DNA of 64,000 nucleotides from Gammaproteobacteria bacterium (GTDB taxonomy: Bacteria; Pseudomonadota; Gammaproteobacteria; Pseudomonadales; PIVM01), in contig PIVM01000002.1 in assembly GCA_003353945.1 (NCBI GenBank), positions 69,569 to 133,568 of the forward strand, written 5' to 3'. The translations under genes were made by a program, and so were the position numbers. Positions 63,806 to 64,000 of the stretch are shown piece by piece. The stretch's first letter is position 1, and each line of letters opens with the position of its first letter. A model generated the notes under the pieces. It saw only the letters and a program-made list of their open reading frames with translations, did no database searches and was not told where the DNA came from.

Positions 63806-64000
63806 ATGAGCGACACTGAAGCGCCAAAAATTGAGTTTCCCTGTGATTACCCCATCAAAATAATGGGAGAGGCTGGGCCGGATTTTCAGAAATTGGTCAC
63901 TGATGTGGTTAAACGCCATGCCTCAGAAGTCACTGATGACGTAGTGAAAGTGCGTGAAAGTCGCAATGCCCGCTATCTGGCCGTCACAATAACCATTGTT
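63806..64000 (+). CDS. ybeD: YbeD/DUF493 protein, partial at the window edge
   Basis: The first 65 residues of the YbeD/DUF493 family (IEFPCDYPIKIMGEAG, FQKLVTDVVKRHA and ARYLAVTITI). The family is a small ferredoxin-like fold protein found between dacA and lipB in gammaproteobacteria and thought to be regulatory. The rest is beyond the window. No internal stop is present. Confidence 0.93.
   Translation, partial: MSDTEAPKIEFPCDYPIKIMGEAGPDFQKLVTDVVKRHASEVTDDVVKVRESRNARYLAVTITIV

Overview
This window looks like a chromosomal segment of a marine-type gammaproteobacterium, most likely from the Cellvibrionales (Spongiibacteraceae/Halieaceae-like). The assignment rests on the cell-envelope cluster nadD-rsfS-rlmH-mrdA-rodA-mltB-rlpA-dacA-ybeD at the right end, which is typical of the class, and on the style of the CoA-ester catabolic genes. 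It is inferred from gene content only. I saw no rRNA, tRNA, CRISPR array, integrase or transposase gene.

Layout. 0.1-3.0 kb holds a lone Roadblock/LC7 protein, several small unknown proteins and a hotdog thioesterase. 3.2-7.9 kb, read leftward, encodes ETF beta, a small unknown protein, a nitronate monooxygenase-like flavoprotein and a membrane Fe-S oxidoreductase of the EtfD/DgcB type. 7.9-25.1 kb is an accessory block: a ParDE-type toxin-antitoxin pair, a secreted MopE-repeat metalloprotease lipoprotein, a 215-bp MITE with intact target duplication, and a seven-gene defence operon (HTH, SNF2-type helicase, DUF4391, type III Mod, AAA ATPase, DUF4276, type III Res). 25.2-27.8 kb, again leftward, encodes a thiolase-like enzyme, a DUF35 partner and ETF alpha. 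Both leftward groups look like halves of one lipid or CoA-ester catabolic operon that the accessory block now separates.

28.5-35.1 kb reads rightward from a shared divergent region: an amidohydrolase, a SnoaL-like protein, a small conserved protein, an acyl-CoA synthetase, a PlsC-like acyltransferase and a molybdopterin oxidoreductase. With the ETF, thiolase/DUF35 and EtfD genes they suggest breakdown of an unidentified carboxylic acid through its CoA ester, with electrons passed to the quinone pool. 35.1-43.7 kb is mixed: an exported Nudix protein, an unusual LuxR-type regulator next to a large lipoprotein, a CoA-transferase/amidohydrolase pair, a shikimate kinase-like protein and a DUF2914 membrane protein. 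43.7-48.3 kb encodes a TonB-dependent receptor behind a YfiR-domain hybrid histidine kinase.

48.7-64 kb is mostly housekeeping: a radical SAM protein, mtnA, a membrane-anchored response regulator, a membrane J-protein, a DedA protein, proA, nadD, rsfS, rlmH, then elongasome and peptidoglycan genes (PBP2, RodA, MltB, RlpA, PBP5/6) and the start of ybeD. The most notable parts are the extended type III restriction-like operon with an embedded ATPase/TOPRIM-like pair, its insertion into a catabolic operon, the complete MITE beside it, and a thiolase that appears to lack both catalytic histidines and sits beside DUF35.
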